A stretch of DNA of 64,000 bases, from the NCBI GenBank assembly GCA_046260155.1, contig JBJYXV010000028.1:4183-68182 (forward strand), given 5' to 3'. The DNA is from PFL25 sp046260155 (lineage in GTDB: Bacteria > Chloroflexota > Anaerolineae > Anaerolineales > UBA4823). How positions within the stretch are numbered: position 1 is the first letter of the stretch; each line of letters begins with the position of its first letter. The notes below the pieces were generated by a model, which worked only from the letters and a program-made list of their open reading frames with translations, was not told where the DNA came from and ran no database searches. Positions 60,941-64,000 of the stretch are shown here, in pieces. The translations under genes and the position numbers were made by a program.

Positions 60941-61612
60941 TCAATCCTTTTCTTTACGGATGCGATTGGTTGAACTGGATATTGAAGACTGCTTTTTTCC
61001 CTGCGCCGGCCATTTCTCGGGATCGGCTCCGGATCGCAGCGTGTCAAGTCGCCGGTAAAAATTTGCGTAATATTCAAAGGCTTCCATGCGAAAATCATCG
61101 ACCTTGTTGAGCTTGCTCCTGGTGATCGGCAGGCTGTCGTCCAGCTCCAGATCGGCGAGGATTGATTTTTCGGTCCATTCCAGGAAGGATGTGTAAGTAA
61201 TGTGCAGGTTGATCACACTATCGATCAGCTCGCTATCACCGATCGCATGCACGATGGTGTGCAGCTGCTCGAATTCTTCAACCTGGTCCCAACCTTCAGA
61301 GAACTGGAACAACTCTGCCTGCCGGGTTCTTTTCGTTTCCATGTCTTTGCTTGCTGCAGCAGAATGGATCATCTTGGCTATTTTAAGGATTTCTTCCATA
61401 CCGAATGTGATCAAGGATTCGGCTTCATCATAACGGCGGTTGAGTATTTCAAAGCGAATCTCGCGCTGCTGGTCAGCCAGGTACCACTCGCGTTCCTCTT
61501 TGCGCTTCGCCTCCTGGTAGCGTTGCGTGAGCAAAGTAGTAAAAAAGGAGGAGATAAAACCGATCAGCCCCCCGACGATAGCTGCGATTAGGACATACCC
61601 TTCTGGTGCCAT
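60941..61612 (-). CDS. membrane-anchored coiled-coil protein of unknown function
   Basis: 223 residues. One N-terminal membrane segment (LIAAIVGGLIGFISSFFTTL) is followed by a Lys/Glu-rich helix (QRYQEAKRKEEREWYLADQQ) and further helices (EAESLITFGMEEILKIAKMI; WDQVEEFEQLHTIVHAIGD). The end is basic and low complexity (SSISSSTNRIRKEKD). The layout resembles small membrane tethers that position a soluble partner. Coupled to the downstream metallo-hydrolase. No family recognised. Confidence 0.6.
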   Translation of the reverse strand: MAPEGYVLIAAIVGGLIGFISSFFTTLLTQRYQEAKRKEEREWYLADQQREIRFEILNRRYDEAESLITFGMEEILKIAKMIHSAAASKDMETKRTRQAELFQFSEGWDQVEEFEQLHTIVHAIGDSELIDSVINLHITYTSFLEWTEKSILADLELDDSLPITRSKLNKVDDFRMEAFEYYANFYRRLDTLRSGADPEKWPAQGKKQSSISSSTNRIRKEKD

Positions 61613-61670
61613 TGGTTAACTCTCAATTTACTATAACGTAGCGATGATCAAGTGTCAAGAACGCTGAGGT

Positions 61671-62561
61671 TTATGGCTGATTTTGTAATTCACTATCATC
61701 ACTTAAGCCAATCGTACGCATGGTGATCCAATCACCTATGCGACCATAAAAAAGCTTTTTGACCAGGTTATACTGCTTGGCATCCGGACCGACAATGTAG
61801 TGAGTTTTTGGCTTTTCCGCAGTGAGGGCGTGCAGGATAGGTTGGAAAGCTTGTTCAGTTGAGATGCCTGCCTTTCCAATTCTATTGAAGTAAGCTCTTA
61901 ATCTGCTGAAGTTTTCACCATAGAGGCTCAAAGCCTCGGGAGGAAAATCCTGAGTAACCTGCGTGGATTTATTCCCTGCGGTATCCCAAATAGGAGTCTT
62001 GACACTGCCGTAGATGATTAAAGATACATGCACTCCCAGGGGTCTTAACTCGAGCCGCATGGCATCCGTGAGTCCATTGAGGGCTAACTTGGATGATGAG
62101 TAGGGCCCATGAAAAGGGGCCACCACGAGAGTTGCCGATGAGCTGATATTCAAGATGCGGCCTTTTGCTCGACGAATGAGCGGAAGAAATTTCTGGGCCA
62201 CAGCCAGCAGTCCGAACACATTTGCTTCATACAGCCAGCGTAAATCATCCATGGGAACGAATTCCATGGGGGAGACAAAACCTACCGCAGCGTTGTTGAC
62301 CAGGCCCCACAAACCATCCTCGCTGATCTCTCGGCTTAAAATTTCATGTGCCTTATCGATACTGGAAGGATCAGTTACGTCCAGGATGAGCGGAATGAGC
62401 CTATGCGAGGCTTCTGAGGTTATTGAATTTGCGTCTTCTTCTTTGCGGATGGTAGCAAAGACATGGAAGCCGAGCTTATCAAGCTGCAGCGCGGCATATC
62501 TGCCAATGCCTGTGGAGGTGCCGGTGATCAGCACAGATCGATTCTGTAGTTCATTATCCAT
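61671..62561 (-). CDS. short-chain dehydrogenase/reductase
   Basis: 296 residues of the classical SDR fold. The cofactor site is VLITGTSTGIGRYAAL near residue 10, NNAAVGF near 88, and the catalytic Ser with YSSSK at about 141-158 (SSSATLVVAP; YSSSKLALNG). The C-terminal third after residue 200 holds the substrate lid (TAEKPKTHYIVGPDAKQYN). The R-K after the first strand (ATIRKEED) suggests NADP(H). No neighbours indicate the substrate. Confidence 0.9.
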   Translation of the reverse strand: MDNELQNRSVLITGTSTGIGRYAALQLDKLGFHVFATIRKEEDANSITSEASHRLIPLILDVTDPSSIDKAHEILSREISEDGLWGLVNNAAVGFVSPMEFVPMDDLRWLYEANVFGLLAVAQKFLPLIRRAKGRILNISSSATLVVAPFHGPYSSSKLALNGLTDAMRLELRPLGVHVSLIIYGSVKTPIWDTAGNKSTQVTQDFPPEALSLYGENFSRLRAYFNRIGKAGISTEQAFQPILHALTAEKPKTHYIVGPDAKQYNLVKKLFYGRIGDWITMRTIGLSDDSELQNQP

Positions 62562-62687
62562 GATGAGCTCCCCTGATAATTTTCTGGAAGAAAACTGACC
62601 ATTGTTTCTTGAGATTCAGGCCATCTTGCTGAACCGTTACCTGTTTTAAAGGTTGTCCTTTTATATGGAGGTCCAAGGATGAGTCGG

Positions 62688-63365
62688 TTACTCAATACGG
62701 TCCTCGATCTCCCAGGTGTGATCCAGGACATGCCAGGCTGACCGGCGGACGAAATACCGGACTGGCCAGATAACCCCTCCTCGCGGCCCTCTTTCTGGAA
62801 GCGGTTCCACGGATGCGGCCTGCAAGGCGTCCACGATCGCCTGCCTGATTCTGACAAGCTGGCCAGCAGCATCTAATCCGCTCTCCAGCTTTTGCTTGTA
62901 GGTGATGCGCTTCAGGTACGCCTGGTCTGCTTCAACGACATGCTGGACGATCTTGTCGAGGTCTCTGCCACCACCACGTGGTCCTTTGCGCAGCTCCTTA
63001 CCAGCAGCAGTCTTAGTGGCACGGTCGAATGCTGCCCAGCAAGCTTGCAAGACGATTTGTGAATGCTCGAAAATATGCTGGTCGAACGGTTGTCGGTCAG
63101 CATCCGGAATGATGGCGGGGGAGCCAAAATCGGTGGTTGCGTTGCCAGCATACCGTTCCAGGATGATTAATTGGGAAGGTTCGCTGGGAGGTTGAAAATT
63201 TATACCTCCAGACTTAAGGACCTGGGCGTAGCGGGGTCCGTAATCCACCAGGACTTGCAAGGCTTGATCCTCATCGCGACCCGAGCGACTCCAGCCGGGC
63301 CAATCCACTGCCGAGGCAAAGGTTTTTTTCTTTCCCGTTTCAATATACACATTCGTGGGGATCAT
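62688..63365 (-). CDS. DinB-like protein of unknown role
   Basis: 225 residues from the ATG at 63365 (an ATG at 63404 is an alternative but would overlap the neighbouring gene). An N-terminal beta-rich part (TNVYIETGKKKTFASAVDWP) is followed by helices. The motifs KIVQHVVEADQAYLKRITYK and SAWHVLDHTWEIEDRI carry the spaced His residues seen in DinB-superfamily four-helix bundles that bind a metal. The wide N-terminus looks like a HicB- or DUF-type insert. Function unknown. Confidence 0.6.
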   Translation of the reverse strand: MIPTNVYIETGKKKTFASAVDWPGWSRSGRDEDQALQVLVDYGPRYAQVLKSGGINFQPPSEPSQLIILERYAGNATTDFGSPAIIPDADRQPFDQHIFEHSQIVLQACWAAFDRATKTAAGKELRKGPRGGGRDLDKIVQHVVEADQAYLKRITYKQKLESGLDAAGQLVRIRQAIVDALQAASVEPLPERGPRGGVIWPVRYFVRRSAWHVLDHTWEIEDRIE

Positions 63366-63387
63366 AAAAATCTCTGGCCAGGTTTGG

Positions 63388-63702
63388 TCATGCCTCGAAT
63401 TCATACCAGTGAAGGATGCTGATGATGTACTTGTGATGGTCGGTCAAGTCGCGGATTGTCCGTCTTTCCAGGTGGAGGTCTTTGTATTCCCCCCATACAT
63501 TCCAGACCTTTTCGAAATCATTCTTAGAGATCAGCTGGTAGTCCCACACCCTGGGCGGATCGACAGCGATCGATTCCGGGCTGCTGGTGACGATGGTTAA
63601 ACATTCACCAAGGTACCCATTATATGGGTTCCAATGCCTGATTTCCGTCCCCGGTTTGAGGGCGGTGATCATTTCATTCCAGACGGATTCAAAGTCATCC
63701 AT
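63388..63702 (-). CDS. small protein of unknown function
   Basis: 104 residues, no signal or membrane segment. An N-terminal helix (MDDFESVWNEMITALKPGTE) is followed by a beta-rich part (IRHWNPYNGYLGECLTIVTS) and a charged C-terminal half (LHLERRTIRDLTDHHKYI). Start at 63702 with GGGAG five bases upstream; the frame continues further 5' without a ribosome site. It lies 22 bases upstream of the DinB-like gene and is likely co-transcribed. Not recognised. Confidence 0.55.
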   Translation of the reverse strand: MDDFESVWNEMITALKPGTEIRHWNPYNGYLGECLTIVTSSPESIAVDPPRVWDYQLISKNDFEKVWNVWGEYKDLHLERRTIRDLTDHHKYIISILHWYEFEA

Positions 63703-63901
63703 TGAATCTCCCGTATGAACCATGCATGCTATTTGTGAAGTTGTAAATAATAAGTTTATCATTATTTTATTTCTCTTTCCCAAGTCAGATTTTATCAGCG
63801 GCAGCCTTGATGATCGGTGGGGAAATACCGGAATTTCATGGTGGACTCACACGGGCTATCCATGCTTGACGAACCATATCCTTCAGGTGAGATTCCGTTG
63901 C

Positions 63902-63930
63902 TTGACCGGATTGCTTCAAAAGGGTAAAAT
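63902..63930 (+). promoter_or_regulatory. promoter of tRNA-Gly
   Basis: TTGACC, 17 bases, TAAAAT. The expected start at about 63937 is seven bases before the mature tRNA. Confidence 0.65.
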
Positions 63931-63943
63931 CAGTGCGCACGAA

Positions 63944-64000
63944 GCGGGTGTGGCCAAGTGGTAAGGCATCAGCCTTCCAAGCTGACATTCACGGGTTCGA
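63944..64000 (+). tRNA. tRNA-Gly (anticodon TCC), 3' end cut by window
   Basis: Cloverleaf elements in order: acceptor arm 5' strand GCGGGTG, D arm GCC/GGC, anticodon stem TCAGC / GCTGA around the loop CTTCCAA (anticodon TCC at 63976-63978), variable CATTC and the T arm up to ACGGGTTCGA. The acceptor 3' strand and CCA lie beyond the window. Confidence 0.93.

Noticed and set aside
1..64000. CRISPR arrays, prophage, integrated plasmid or intact transposase genes
   Set aside because: No regularly spaced direct repeats and no phage, integrase or transposase reading frames were seen.

Overview
The window looks like a chromosomal segment of a bacterium of the phylum Chloroflexota, probably Anaerolineae or a relative. 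This is an inference from several features: a fused alpha-beta glycyl-tRNA synthetase, dnaG-rpoD linkage, a complete nuoA-N operon in canonical order, a secreted protein ending in YLPLTLRNH, lipoproteins with Pro/Thr-rich linkers, and copies of intergenic repeats of the TCATnCTGAGCG / GGATTGC...GCAATGACA type. Recognisable promoters are sigma-70 like (TTGACA-17-TAAGAT and TTGACA-17-TATAAT). No phage, CRISPR array or intact transposon is present.

Layout. 1-6.6 kb: a 5'-truncated nhaA, glyQS, an unusual nucleotidyltransferase-like protein and a DnaQ-type exonuclease. 6.7-12.3 kb: dnaG, rpoD and a large GT-C-like membrane protein, probably one transcript. 12.35-27.25 kb: the 14-gene NADH:quinone oxidoreductase operon nuoABCDEFGHIJKLMN with its own promoter and a shared convergent terminator. 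27.3-31.7 kb: lipA, a long NfeD-type membrane protease (possibly leaderless), an acyl-CoA dehydrogenase and a cold-shock protein behind a promoter-plus-terminator leader. 31.7-34.4 kb: a P-loop protein, an unknown protein and a metallo-beta-lactamase-fold protein. 34.4-37.4 kb: an archaeal-looking UbiD decarboxylase with both AcnX (DUF521/DUF126) subunits, the gene set of the archaeal modified mevalonate pathway. 37.4-40.1 kb (minus): acyl-CoA ligase, SCP2-like protein and a tailed MoaD-like protein. 40.3-44.9 kb: a MacB-type ABC export operon behind a tandem operator-like repeat. 44.9-49 kb (minus): a tungsten-type aldehyde:ferredoxin oxidoreductase and a DUF885 lipoprotein peptidase. 49.4-64 kb: small accessory genes, namely a 19-residue lysine-rich peptide with its own promoter and terminator, an AAC(6')-Ii-like acetyltransferase, an ECF sigma/anti-sigma pair, a methyltransferase, an SH3b lipoprotein, a seven-repeat secreted protein, a MITE-like element, a regulator operon, an M28 peptidase, a second metallo-hydrolase, an SDR and, at the edge, tRNA-Gly(TCC).

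How they fit together. The window combines core information processing and a respiratory/proton-pumping complex with envelope functions. The AcnX-UbiD pair, the acyl-CoA ligase/SCP2/MoaD-like operon and the AOR suggest iron-sulfur-, prenylated-flavin- and tungstopterin-dependent anaerobic metabolism. The strongest candidates for something undescribed are the lysine-rich micro-peptide unit (49502-49647), the archaeal-type isoprenoid cluster in a bacterium (34409-37429), the nucleotidyltransferase-like protein (4529-5863), the csp leader and the tandem operator at 40305-40343.
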